DNA of 32,047 nucleotides from contig CAJTCH010000055.1 of NCBI GenBank assembly GCA_910574715.1, positions 1 through 32,047 of the forward strand. The letters run 5' to 3'. The DNA is from Lachnospiraceae bacterium. Lineage in GTDB: Bacteria > Bacillota > Clostridia > Lachnospirales > Lachnospiraceae. Position 1 is the stretch's first letter. Every line of letters starts with the position of its first letter. A program made the translations under genes and the position numbers. Under the pieces are notes generated by a model. The model was not told the DNA's origin. It saw nothing but the letters and a program-made list of their open reading frames with translations, and ran no database searches. Positions 1-7,384 of this stretch are shown here, in pieces.

Positions 1-135
1 AAAAAAGCAGAATACAGGGATTTTATGGCTTAAATAAGATTGCGTTGATAAAGCAAAATGAGAAAATAAAATCCAATGTACTCTAAGAGTGTAAGTATAA
101 ATTTAAGCGTCAGAGCTGCATTTATGTATTTAATC

Positions 136-164
136 TTGATACGTGCATTTTTATCATATATAAT
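136..164 (+). promoter_or_regulatory. Sigma-A-type promoter for hicAB
   Basis: A -35 element TTGATA (136-141) is separated by exactly 17 bases from a perfect TATAAT -10 element (159-164). It lies about 30 bases upstream of the hicA start codon, so it should drive the hicAB pair. Bases 1-135 are AT-rich and I see no gene in them. Confidence 0.75.
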
Positions 165-195
165 AGTATAATAAGATTAAGAAAGAAATGCGACC

Positions 196-395
196 ATGGC
201 GAAGGTATCGGAGATAATTAGAATAATAAAAAGCAAACTAACTGCTACTTACTTCGAGAAGGCAGGAATCACGAAATCTGGTTCAATCCCGATACCAGAA
301 AAGAATTTCAAATTCCCCGGCATCGCAGCAAAGAACTTCCGACAGGAACAGCAAATAATATTCTAAAGGCTGCAGGAATTTATAAAACTATATAA
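196..395 (+). pseudogene. hicA: Frameshifted HicA-family toxin gene
   Basis: HicA toxins are small double-stranded-RNA-binding-fold mRNA interferases that depend on one histidine. The start at 196 reads MAKVSEIIRIIKS, a normal HicA beginning, and then leaves the family. The rest of the protein is in another frame, open from 222 to the stop at 393-395: CYLLREGRNHEIWFNP, then IPRHRSKELPTGTAN and ILKAAGI, including the expected catalytic His in GRNHEIW. The two halves are joined by a -1 (or +2) shift somewhere between the A5 run at 228-232 and about 245. As read, the gene cannot make a full toxin. It precedes hicB by 19 bases in the usual toxin-antitoxin order. A sequencing error is possible; the identification as HicA is firm. 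Confidence 0.85.
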
Positions 396-414
396 AGAAA
401 GGAGAAATAATACT

Positions 415-813
415 ATGGCTAAATATATCTACCCGGCAATATTTACCCCTGAAGACGGGGGCCATTTTTCAATTAACTTTCCAGATCTTGATGGATGTTA
501 TACATGTGGGGATAATCTTGAAGATGGAATGAATATGGCACAAGATGCTCTGTCCCTTATGCTCACCCACTTAGAAGACTTGAAACGCGAAATTCCCGAT
601 GCTTCTTCTATCAATGCACTAGACGTAAATGGCAACGAATTTGCAACATATATTTCCTGTGATACCGCTGTATATCGCAGACTCATGAATAAAACAGCCG
701 TGAAAAAAACTTTATCCATTCCCTCTTGGCTTAACGATTCTGCTGTTGCTGCCGGATTGAATTTTTCACAGGTTCTCCAAGATGCATTAAAACAACAATT
801 GAATATTCTCTAA
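415..813 (+). CDS. hicB: HicB-family antitoxin
   Basis: The 132-residue protein is a HicB antitoxin, which binds and neutralises HicA and represses its own promoter. The N-terminal half has the HicB partial RNase H-like fold signature (YPAIFTPEDGGHFSINFPDL, then GCYTCGDNLEDGMNMAQDAL). The C-terminal part (about residues 95-130, KKTLSIPSWLNDSAVAAGLN and on to QVLQDALKQQL) looks like a ribbon-helix-helix DNA-binding domain. The ribosome binding site GGAG at 401-404 is ten bases before the ATG. The gene is complete although the toxin gene upstream is frameshifted, so the antitoxin may be an orphan regulator now. The DNA target is probably around the promoter at 136-164; this is inferred from the family. 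Confidence 0.92.
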   Translation: MAKYIYPAIFTPEDGGHFSINFPDLDGCYTCGDNLEDGMNMAQDALSLMLTHLEDLKREIPDASSINALDVNGNEFATYISCDTAVYRRLMNKTAVKKTLSIPSWLNDSAVAAGLNFSQVLQDALKQQLNIL

Positions 814-840
814 AATACAGGGTTATAATAACCATAAACA

Positions 841-870
841 GGCATAGATACAGTAATTGTTATCTATGCC
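841..870. terminator. Hairpin between convergent hicB and FtsA-like gene
   Basis: GGCATAGATA (841-850) and TATCTATGCC (861-870) form a perfect 10-bp stem with a 10-base loop. It sits between the 3' ends of hicB and the convergent FtsA-like gene. There is only a weak T-rich tail on either strand, so efficient termination is likely but not certain. Confidence 0.6.
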
Positions 871-882
871 TCATTCATCTTA

Positions 883-3444
883 TCACAATTCCCCTTCCTC
901 AATCACAATATCATCCCCCGGCTTAAGAGACTGCTGGAACATCCCCGGCTCCCCATTCACCGCCAGATTGATCTTCCCCTTGGGATTGTGCACATTAATC
1001 CCCGAATACTGAATCATATCCATCAGATAATATGGATTCCCGTCCTCCTTTACCGGCAGACGAAGCGCAGAACCATTAAGCCTGAAACTCACCATCTCAG
1101 GCTCCTTCTTTTCTTCCTGTCCGAAATTAAGCACCATCTGCCCTTCCCCGGCCCTCCCGGACCTTCTGCCGCGCGATCCCAGAAGCCCTGACTCCCGGAT
1201 CACTGCCTCTACATCCTCGAACTTAGAACCTTCGGACTCTGCATGCTCCGCTTCGGCAATATCCTCCGCACTGTACACACTCTCCGCAGCGGACTCTATG
1301 TCCGCCTCAAACACATCCTCCGGCTCAAGCACATTCTCCAAGGCAATCGAATCGTCTGGCTCAAGCACATTCTCCAAGGCAGGCGAATCTTCCGGCTTAA
1401 ACACATTCTCCGCGGCAAATGAATCCTCTAATCCGTCCGCCACATCCATTCCAGACACATCGCCCGGTCCGGTTTTAACTTCATTCCCTGCACCGGGAAC
1501 CTCCTGCACCGGTTCTTTGTCAGACATGGACACTTCCTCCACAGCTTCTTCCTTCACAGTTTCTTCGCCTATATCCTCTTCCTTCACCATTCCCTCGGCT
1601 ATGTCATCTTCTGTCGCCGTTCCTCCGATTACGTCATCTTCCTTCGCCATTCGCTCTGCCGCTGCAGCCTCTTCCGGCATGGACTCTTCCCGCACCGGTT
1701 CCCCGATCCTATCCTGTTCCGTCGCGAACTCTTCCTGCATCGTCTCTCCGACCATATCCACTTTCGCCGCGGATTCTTCCTGCACCGTCTCTTCCTTGGC
1801 AGCTTCCTTTATACTCTCTTCCTCTATTGTCTCCTTCTTCGGCATCCGAACCCTGATCACATCCCCAAACTTAAGCGGTGTATCAAGAGGCATCACCTTC
1901 CCGTTCAGCGTGATCTCCGCACACTCATCCGCGCCCTCGATATCCCCCAGGCACGCTTTGGCAGGGATACCCGGAACCGCCGGTTCAAAATCAATACAGT
2001 CGCCCGCATTGATCACCGCAGACAGCTTCCCCTCCTTCTTATTGATGAATAACGAAGAAGGCATCGCCGCCGTACCATAGAACACCTTACGCTTACCGTT
2101 CACCGTGACCGTAAGGCTCGTCCCGGGACGTCCCAGGATATCCTGGAAATTATAACCGTTCATCATCAGGAGATTAAGCGCCGTAAAGCTTCCGCTTCGG
2201 AAAAGCTTCGCCGCCCTCCCGTTCAGGGTCACACGGAAACTGTCGTTAATCAGGTTCAGCCCGGAAGAAACCGTGATCCCAAGAGGGGTCGTATATTCCG
2301 GATTATTCAAGTCATACTCATCCGAGAAAGCGCTGATCTTGAAATTATTGCCCGCGATCGCCACGCGGTTCGCATCCATCGAAAGAGCCGCCGTGATCCC
2401 CTCCTTAAGTCCCGCAAGCTTGCTTCCTCCTCCCGCAAGGAACAATGCAGACGGAGCGCCGCCGTTCACCTCCAGAACCTTCTGAGCGATCTCCTTGCTC
2501 AGAAGCTCTGTCGTACTCTGGATACACTGGAGCACCTCTTCCTTGGAAGCCTTCCGCTCGAATCCCAGGATATCGGTGAATGTAACCACTTCCTCCTGCT
2601 CGATCTGCGCCTTCATCTCTTCCGCCGTTCCGAAATCCACCAGATACTCCCGCATGATCGTCTCTGTCACCTCATCACCGGCAACCGTAGCCATGGTATA
2701 ACCGGTCACGCTGCCGCCGGTACACGCCGCGATATCCGACGTCCCGGCTCCGATATCCACCATGACAAGATTCAGAAGCCGCAGATTCTCAGGAATCGCC
2801 GCATTGATCGCTGCGATCGGCTCCAATGTGATGCTGACCACCTCAAGACCGATCTTATTCATCGTGGTATAGAGACTCTCCACAACCTCGCTGGGGAGAA
2901 ATGTGGCGATCAGATCCACCTTCACATTCTGTCCCCGGTGATCCTTAAGGCTTGAGATCCGGTAATCATCCAGATAATACTGGCATACGGTATAACCCAC
3001 CAGATAAAAACGGCGCATATCGTCCGCGACGCTGTTCTCAGCGTCAAACGCCTCCTCCACCTTGTTGATCGCGCCGGCCTCAAGACGGCTGATGATCTCA
3101 TCATCGATCACCTGCTTACTCTTAAGGTCGATCTCATACTCCGCGCGCTTCGTCCTTAACGCACGCCCCGCAGCAGCTACGCAGACCCGGTTCAGTTTGA
3201 AATGAACCTTATCCTCCAGCCGCTCCTTCACTTTCTTAGCCAGTGTTGTTACCTTCTCTATATTCTCGATCTGGCCGTCGATCATCGCCCGCTCCGTATG
3301 CTCTTCCTTATCAATGGCAATAATCCTGACCTTGCCGTCCTCAACGACTCCAACCATCCCTATAATGCTCCGTGTCCCGATATCCAGAGCAAATATTGCA
3401 TTCTCCGCCTGAACCTGCGCCTTCTTAACCTGTGCCTTCGCCAT
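883..3444 (-). CDS. FtsA-like ATPase with acidic linker and repeated C-terminal modules
   Basis: The protein of about 853 residues belongs to the actin-like FtsA/PilM ATPase group. Nucleotide-binding motifs are visible: phosphate 1 FALDIGTRSIIGMVG near residue 20, phosphate 2 LVMVDIGAGTSDIA near 230, and the adenosine motif FLAGGGSKLAGL near 335. Classical FtsA is about 420 residues and ends in a membrane-binding helix; this one instead continues for over 400 residues. Residues about 406-535 hold modules with the pattern xxLNG...L..GD.I, followed by an acidic Glu/Asp/Ala/Val-rich linker (about 538-770) and a C-terminal copy of the module (about 785-853). The start is taken at 3444 (MAKAQVKK) because AGGAGG lies six bases before it; the ATG at 3450 directly abuts the SD. 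It is transcribed alone from the promoter at 3546-3574. It is not a standard ftsA in a dcw cluster, so its partner is unknown; a role in envelope or division-associated assembly is only inferred. Confidence 0.85.
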   Translation of the reverse strand: MAKAQVKKAQVQAENAIFALDIGTRSIIGMVGVVEDGKVRIIAIDKEEHTERAMIDGQIENIEKVTTLAKKVKERLEDKVHFKLNRVCVAAAGRALRTKRAEYEIDLKSKQVIDDEIISRLEAGAINKVEEAFDAENSVADDMRRFYLVGYTVCQYYLDDYRISSLKDHRGQNVKVDLIATFLPSEVVESLYTTMNKIGLEVVSITLEPIAAINAAIPENLRLLNLVMVDIGAGTSDIAACTGGSVTGYTMATVAGDEVTETIMREYLVDFGTAEEMKAQIEQEEVVTFTDILGFERKASKEEVLQCIQSTTELLSKEIAQKVLEVNGGAPSALFLAGGGSKLAGLKEGITAALSMDANRVAIAGNNFKISAFSDEYDLNNPEYTTPLGITVSSGLNLINDSFRVTLNGRAAKLFRSGSFTALNLLMMNGYNFQDILGRPGTSLTVTVNGKRKVFYGTAAMPSSLFINKKEGKLSAVINAGDCIDFEPAVPGIPAKACLGDIEGADECAEITLNGKVMPLDTPLKFGDVIRVRMPKKETIEEESIKEAAKEETVQEESAAKVDMVGETMQEEFATEQDRIGEPVREESMPEEAAAAERMAKEDDVIGGTATEDDIAEGMVKEEDIGEETVKEEAVEEVSMSDKEPVQEVPGAGNEVKTGPGDVSGMDVADGLEDSFAAENVFKPEDSPALENVLEPDDSIALENVLEPEDVFEADIESAAESVYSAEDIAEAEHAESEGSKFEDVEAVIRESGLLGSRGRRSGRAGEGQMVLNFGQEEKKEPEMVSFRLNGSALRLPVKEDGNPYYLMDMIQYSGINVHNPKGKINLAVNGEPGMFQQSLKPGDDIVIEEGEL

Positions 3445-3545
3445 TCCCATCCTCCTGGTATCTTATGAGATATCTCAAATTATATGCTGACCGGTAAACA
3501 GCCGATCCTTCAAAAATACCTCCATTAATATCTACACTATTTATT

Positions 3546-3574
3546 ATTATAGTCAACTTCCATTTCAATGTAAA
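3546..3574 (-). promoter_or_regulatory. Sigma-A promoter of the FtsA-like gene
   Basis: Read on the minus strand, TTTACA (3569-3574) is followed after exactly 17 bases by TATAAT (3546-3551). The start codon at 3444 is about 100 bases downstream, leaving a leader of roughly 90 bases. Confidence 0.8.
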
Positions 3575-3601
3575 TAAAAAATTCCTCTGTTAAACAATAA
3601 A

Positions 3602-3642
3602 AAGTACAAAGCCCTTAGCAATGAAATAAAGACTTTGCACTT
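3602..3642 (-). terminator. Intrinsic terminator of the 63-residue gene
   Basis: On the minus strand AAGTGCAAAG pairs with CTTTGTACTT (one G-U pair) around a 21-base loop and is followed by TTTTTATT. It lies 24 bases beyond the stop codon of the small gene at 3666 and separates it from the promoter of the FtsA-like gene. Confidence 0.75.
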
Positions 3643-3665
3643 CTTATAAATGCTGTTTACCCGAT

Positions 3666-3857
3666 CTACTCCTTGATCCTGTCAATATCTGTAAGATTTA
3701 CCCCTGCTACTTGTAAGATTGCCTTTAAAGATAAATAATCTTGCTTCAATCCTTCATATGTTTTCGTTGCATTCTCTTCTTTCGCGTGTTCCATATGCCG
3801 CTGGACTTTTTGGAATTGATCTACGACATCTTTCGCAATCTCGATCGTATTCGGCAT
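3666..3857 (-). CDS. Small helical protein of unknown function (63 aa)
   Basis: I do not recognise this 63-residue protein. It begins MPNTIEIAKDVVDQFQKVQ and looks entirely helical, with alternating charged and hydrophobic residues (KVQRHMEHAKEEN, then KQDYLSLKAILQVAGVNL) that suggest a short coiled coil or helical hairpin. There is no signal peptide or membrane segment. Its reality is supported by context: a clean promoter at 3898-3926, a GAGGTG ribosome binding site seven bases before the ATG, and a terminator at 3602-3642. So it is an independent single-gene transcript between spoIIIAH and the FtsA-like gene. It could be a small regulatory or adaptor protein; nothing visible assigns a function. 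Confidence 0.7.
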   Translation of the reverse strand: MPNTIEIAKDVVDQFQKVQRHMEHAKEENATKTYEGLKQDYLSLKAILQVAGVNLTDIDRIKE

Positions 3858-3897
3858 ACCTCTTCACCTCACTTTTATTATTCCATTTACTAATATC

Positions 3898-3926
3898 AGT
3901 ATAACGGATTGTATAAGTGGTGTAAA
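3898..3926 (-). promoter_or_regulatory. Sigma-A promoter of the 63-residue gene
   Basis: On the minus strand TTTACA (3921-3926), a 17-base spacer and TATACT (3898-3903) match the vegetative consensus. The promoter sits between the spoIIIAH stop and the small gene, so the latter need not depend on the sporulation operon. Confidence 0.8.
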
Positions 3927-3939
3927 GCCTTTCTTTTCT

Positions 3940-4575
3940 TTACTTCCCTTCCGCATTCACCGGAGTGATCACAATATTCTGTGCCGCCACACCCGTTTTC
4001 CTCGTCACAATATCCTCGATCTGCGCCCGATTAGCGTCGCTTAAGTCTGCCGCATTGACCACAACATCCGCTGTATCCGCGGTAAGGCTTATGACCACCT
4101 CATCAAACCCCTTGGATGCAAGAAGTGTCTCTGCCGCCGCCTCTTTCTCCGCCAGATCCGTCATCGCCACCATCTGGTTGACCGCGTCCTGCTTCTGTTC
4201 CTCACTCAGGCTCTCATTGTCAATGATCTCCAGCAGAGATTCCTTGTTCTTCGCCCTGACCTGCTCTCTCGTCACCTTGGCTTCCGCAACCACCGCGCTG
4301 GTCTCACCGCTCGTCAGCACCGCCTCACCGGGCGTTCCGTCCACGCTGCCGTCAGATCCCTCCCCGCCGTCCTGGCTCTCAATATCCTCAGACGCACTGG
4401 CAAGGTCCTCCTCCGAAATATCCAGAAGCTCCTGATTGGCAAGATCCGCGCTTGCCGTCTCCGTCTCTTTGTCGCCGCCGAAGATCTTCCCCGAATAATT
4501 CAGGTATCCCGCCGCCGCGATCATGACAGCCAATGCCGCAATAATAATCTGGTTCTTCTTCACTATTTGTTTCAC
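3940..4575 (-). CDS. spoIIIAH: Stage III sporulation protein SpoIIIAH
   Basis: SpoIIIAH is a mother-cell membrane protein whose extracytoplasmic domain binds forespore SpoIIQ across the intermembrane space, building the feeding-tube channel. The 211-residue protein (218 in B. subtilis) has one N-terminal membrane anchor (IIIAALAVMIAAAGYLNYSG, residues about 9-28), an acidic Ser/Gly-rich stretch, then a helical region rich in Lys/Glu. The C-terminal part (about 150-208, FDEVVISLTADTADVVVNAA, then VTRKTGVAAQNIVITPV) is the ring-building fold shared with EscJ/FliF. It is the last gene of the spoIIIA operon, 24 bases after spoIIIAG, with a GGAGG-type ribosome binding site. Confidence 0.93.
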   Translation of the reverse strand: MKQIVKKNQIIIAALAVMIAAAGYLNYSGKIFGGDKETETASADLANQELLDISEEDLASASEDIESQDGGEGSDGSVDGTPGEAVLTSGETSAVVAEAKVTREQVRAKNKESLLEIIDNESLSEEQKQDAVNQMVAMTDLAEKEAAAETLLASKGFDEVVISLTADTADVVVNAADLSDANRAQIEDIVTRKTGVAAQNIVITPVNAEGK

Positions 4576-4599
4576 TGTTCTTCCTCCTGTTTCGCCACA

Positions 4600-5175
4600 T
4601 TAATTTGAACTCTTCTTCATTATCCTAATTTTATGCGTGTCTATCCCAAATAATACCTGAACTGCCTCAGTAATATTTTGTTTCACCACCGAATCCCCTC
4701 CGCCGCCGGCGATCACCACTACCCCCTCTATCTGCGGGCTGATCTCCTTGCTGACGTAAGGCTCTCCCTGTGTATTTCCATCCGCATATACGGTCGTTTC
4801 TCTGTGGCTGTTATTCTGAGTTGACCTGGCACCGCCCTGGCTGTCCGACTCGGTAACAGCCTCCTTTGCCATATCAAGATCCTTCTCCACCACCTTCTCC
4901 GCCGAAGATTTCAGGGTGATCATGACCGTCACATCACCCACCCCTGCCATCTGGGACAGGGCGCTTTCCAGACGCCGCTCCAGATTGTATAAATATTCGT
5001 CCTGACTGTACTCTTCGTCCGGCGTACTCCCCCGTATCCCGCTCTCTTCCCCGTTTCTGCCGCCTTTTTTACCGGCCGGAAGAGATATGACAAGCAACAG
5101 GATCCCCGCAAGAAAAATAATCAACAATTGATCCTTCTTTATCTTTTTCAGTGAAAAATCCTTTGGAATCCTCAT
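4600..5175 (-). CDS. spoIIIAG: Stage III sporulation protein SpoIIIAG
   Basis: SpoIIIAG forms a large ring in the mother-cell-derived engulfment membrane as part of the SpoIIIA-SpoIIQ complex. This 191-residue protein has one transmembrane helix near the N terminus (LLIIFLAGILLLVISLPAG, about residues 16-35). Behind it comes a Gly/Glu-rich linker, and then the ring-building domain: LSQMAGVGDVTVMITLKSS, the beta-region VYADGNTQGEPYVSKEI, and IEGVVVIAGGGGDSVVKQNI followed by ITEAVQVLFGIDTHKIRIM. The shape agrees with the family, although it is somewhat shorter than the 229 residues of B. subtilis. It lies between spoIIIAF (11 bases upstream) and spoIIIAH. Confidence 0.93.
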   Translation of the reverse strand: MRIPKDFSLKKIKKDQLLIIFLAGILLLVISLPAGKKGGRNGEESGIRGSTPDEEYSQDEYLYNLERRLESALSQMAGVGDVTVMITLKSSAEKVVEKDLDMAKEAVTESDSQGGARSTQNNSHRETTVYADGNTQGEPYVSKEISPQIEGVVVIAGGGGDSVVKQNITEAVQVLFGIDTHKIRIMKKSSN

Positions 5176-5186
5176 ACACAGCCTCC

Positions 5187-5525
5187 CTAATCCACTTCGA
5201 TCTCTTCTATGAAGATACGTTTCCCACTCACCTCCTCCTGACGGGCATTTCCTGATTCATGATCCGCTCCCAGAAAATCCTTCGACGCATCCTCCAGCTT
5301 CTTCACCTGTTCCTGATATGTCTCATTCCCGTAGAGGTTCTGCCAGACGTCCCCCATACCAAAAAGCTTAAGGACAGGAGCCGCCAACATCACCGCCAGA
5401 ACAAGGCCGGTAAAAAACCGGATGTATCTCTTATAATCCGAATTGGGGATCACGTGCATGATAAAAGTTACCATAATCATATAAAATGCAATATTCTGCA
5501 TCCACTCATACAAATATTCGAACAT
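5187..5525 (-). CDS. spoIIIAF: Stage III sporulation protein SpoIIIAF (short form)
   Basis: The 112-residue protein occupies the spoIIIAF position and has the family's two N-terminal membrane helices: IAFYMIMVTFIMHVIP (about 12-27) followed by YKRYIRFFTGLVLAVMLAAP (about 32-51), where the conserved KYIRFF..GLVL-type motif is clear. In B. subtilis a soluble ring-building domain follows, giving about 206 residues. Here only about 55 residues remain after the second helix, with a charged tail ending GKRIFIEEIEVD. The reading frame is intact and the downstream gene starts 11 bases later, so this looks like a natural short form and not a recent break. Confidence 0.88.
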   Translation of the reverse strand: MFEYLYEWMQNIAFYMIMVTFIMHVIPNSDYKRYIRFFTGLVLAVMLAAPVLKLFGMGDVWQNLYGNETYQEQVKKLEDASKDFLGADHESGNARQEEVSGKRIFIEEIEVD

Positions 5526-5545
5526 ATTCCCTCCCGCTTAGGATC

Positions 5546-6778
5546 TTACGTAACCGCAGAAACCACCGCGATGGTCAGAAGGAACAGAAGCCCGGTAGTA
5601 AATATAACTCTCAGAAGCATCCGGCACCCCTCGCCCACAGTCTCTATGCATCCTACGATCCGTTTATCAGAGACAGGCTGTATGACCGCGGCCGCCAGCT
5701 TATACACCAGTACAATACAGGCAGACTGTGCCAATGGGACGATGCATAAGGCCACACAGATGACGGCTCCCGCCATCCCGATCCCGTTTTTCACCAGGAC
5801 GGCCGTACCGATCGCGACCTCCGCCATCCCTCCGATCACGTCGCCAAGTCCCGGAATCGCTTCCGCGCCTCTGGTGAGCGCGCTCCTTTTTACCGAATCA
5901 ATGGCAGGACTGATTAGCCCCTGTATTACATTTAACCCGATAATACAGGCGATCAGAGTCTTAAGGATCCAGGCGACCGCTATCTCGATCAGCTCGGCAA
6001 ATCTGCTCAGATATTCCTCCTCAGACAGACGGTCTAGCACCTTCACCATCATATAGATGTGTATCATCGGCAGCAACAAATTCAGGATCAGAACCTCCGT
6101 AAGGAAGATCAGGAACAGAACCAGATTATAGAATGCCACCGACGTCACACTCCCCTTGGCAACGGACACCGCCAGAAAATACAGAGGGCAGAACACTCCC
6201 ATAAAAGAAGTCAGCGCAGATATCCCATCCGTGACCCAGTTAACCACCGTCTCGAAGGAGTTTAAAGCCAGCGCGATCAACAGCAGATACAACGCGTAGA
6301 AACTGATATCCGAGATCTGCCTGCTCTTAAATACCCAGGAGAAATTACTGAACACGGCTGCAATGACCGCAAGCAGCAGCATATGTATCAGATTATCCTT
6401 GCTGCTCTGGAACGCATACCCAAGCTGGTCCGTCACAAGCCCGAAGAGAAGCCGGGCCGACATATCCAGATCGCCGGACAGGATTCCCCTAACCGTCTCC
6501 CCAAACCCGATCCGTTCATTTGGAAATAACTCCTGAAGGGAGTCATCCACTTCTTCAAAATCAAACTGCCCGATCAATCTTTCTTCCAAGTCTCCCTGGC
6601 TGCTCCCCGGGTCTTCTTTCTCACTTGGCCGTCCGCTATCCATCTGTCCGCGATCCAGAGATTCTGACGCCGCAGCCTGCACACCTGTCAGCATTATCAC
6701 TGCCGCAAACGCTGCCGCAAGCACTGCCGCAAGCTTCCCGGCCATTCCAAACCGCCCGCTGCCCATTCTCTTCCTCAT
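5546..6778 (-). CDS. spoIIIAE: Stage III sporulation protein SpoIIIAE
   Basis: SpoIIIAE is the largest polytopic membrane protein of the SpoIIIA complex, resembling export-apparatus components of type III secretion. This 410-residue protein starts with a probable signal peptide (MGSGRFGMAGKLAAVLAAAF, then ITGVQAAASES-like cleavage region around residue 37). After a hydrophilic Glu-rich segment (about 40-130) come seven or so hydrophobic helices: LIHMLLLAVIAAVFSNF, FYALYLLLIALALNSF, FMGVFCPLYFLAVSVA, FYNLVLFLIFLTEVLILNLL and others to the C terminus (LLFLLTIAVVSAVT). The start ATG overlaps the TGA of spoIIIAD, so the two are translationally coupled. Order and length match the family. Confidence 0.93.
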   Translation of the reverse strand: MRKRMGSGRFGMAGKLAAVLAAAFAAVIMLTGVQAAASESLDRGQMDSGRPSEKEDPGSSQGDLEERLIGQFDFEEVDDSLQELFPNERIGFGETVRGILSGDLDMSARLLFGLVTDQLGYAFQSSKDNLIHMLLLAVIAAVFSNFSWVFKSRQISDISFYALYLLLIALALNSFETVVNWVTDGISALTSFMGVFCPLYFLAVSVAKGSVTSVAFYNLVLFLIFLTEVLILNLLLPMIHIYMMVKVLDRLSEEEYLSRFAELIEIAVAWILKTLIACIIGLNVIQGLISPAIDSVKRSALTRGAEAIPGLGDVIGGMAEVAIGTAVLVKNGIGMAGAVICVALCIVPLAQSACIVLVYKLAAAVIQPVSDKRIVGCIETVGEGCRMLLRVIFTTGLLFLLTIAVVSAVT

Positions 6779-7161
6779 GACAGAAAATCCCTGATCGTAT
6801 TTAGCAGTGTCAGAAGGATCGGCAGACTCAGCACCATCACCGCAAGCTTCCCGAATATCTCTATCTGGGCTGCGATTGTCTGGTAACCGGCATCCTTACA
6901 GATTCCCGAAGCGAATTCCGCAACATACGTAATACCGATCATCTTGATCAGGGTTCCGATGTAAGCCTGATCCATGCGGATGTATCTTCCGATTCCCTTC
7001 ACCGCATCAATGATAATGGTCAGACGCCCCATGATACTGAAGAAAATGACCAGGCTCAGCACAACGCTGATATAGATCCCATATTCCGTCTTCCCGCTCT
7101 TAAACTGCACCGCCAACAGCGCTCCCGCCGCCCCCATGATCCCGATTCGCAGCATATCCAA
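6775..7161 (-). CDS. spoIIIAD: Stage III sporulation protein SpoIIIAD
   Basis: The 128-residue integral membrane protein has three to four hydrophobic segments (IGIMGAAGALLAVQFKSG, YGIYISVVLSLVIFFSIM, LIKMIGITYVAEFASGICKD, LAVMVLSLPILLTLL). The motif ITYVAEFASGICKDAGY with the following AQIEIFGKLA is typical of SpoIIIAD. With SpoIIIAC it is thought to form the small transmembrane part of the feeding-tube export machine. The given start is a TTG with AAGGG six bases before it; an ATG two codons downstream (7155) is the alternative. It overlaps spoIIIAE by four bases and follows spoIIIAC by 15 bases. Confidence 0.92.
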   Translation of the reverse strand: MDMLRIGIMGAAGALLAVQFKSGKTEYGIYISVVLSLVIFFSIMGRLTIIIDAVKGIGRYIRMDQAYIGTLIKMIGITYVAEFASGICKDAGYQTIAAQIEIFGKLAVMVLSLPILLTLLNTIRDFLS

Positions 7162-7176
7162 GATAATCCCTTCTTT

Positions 7177-7371
7177 CTATAATGAAAACAACCGTTGGAT
7201 GGATTCAAACAACTCATAGATATACGGCACGATCCAGAACAGCACCAGCAAAAGGCCGGCAAGGCTCGTCAGGAATGCCTGTTCTTCTCTCCCGCTGTGC
7301 TTCAGTACCTGGCTTAACACAGACACCAGGATCCCCACCGCGGCAATCTTGAATATCAGATTCACGCTCAT
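7177..7371 (-). CDS. spoIIIAC: Stage III sporulation protein SpoIIIAC
   Basis: A 64-residue protein with two membrane helices (LIFKIAAVGILVSVLSQVL and FLTSLAGLLLVLFWIVPYI) joined by a short polar loop KHSGREEQ. Length and the loop sequence match SpoIIIAC (about 68 residues). It lies 13 bases after spoIIIAB and 15 before spoIIIAD, in the invariant gene order of the operon. Confidence 0.92.
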   Translation of the reverse strand: MSVNLIFKIAAVGILVSVLSQVLKHSGREEQAFLTSLAGLLLVLFWIVPYIYELFESIQRLFSL

Positions 7372-7384
7372 TTGCCTTCCTCCT

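Noticed and set aside
1298..2080. Ser-rich 260-codon frame on the plus strand
   Set aside because: It is the antisense of the acidic Glu/Ala linker of the FtsA-like gene and has no ribosome binding site.
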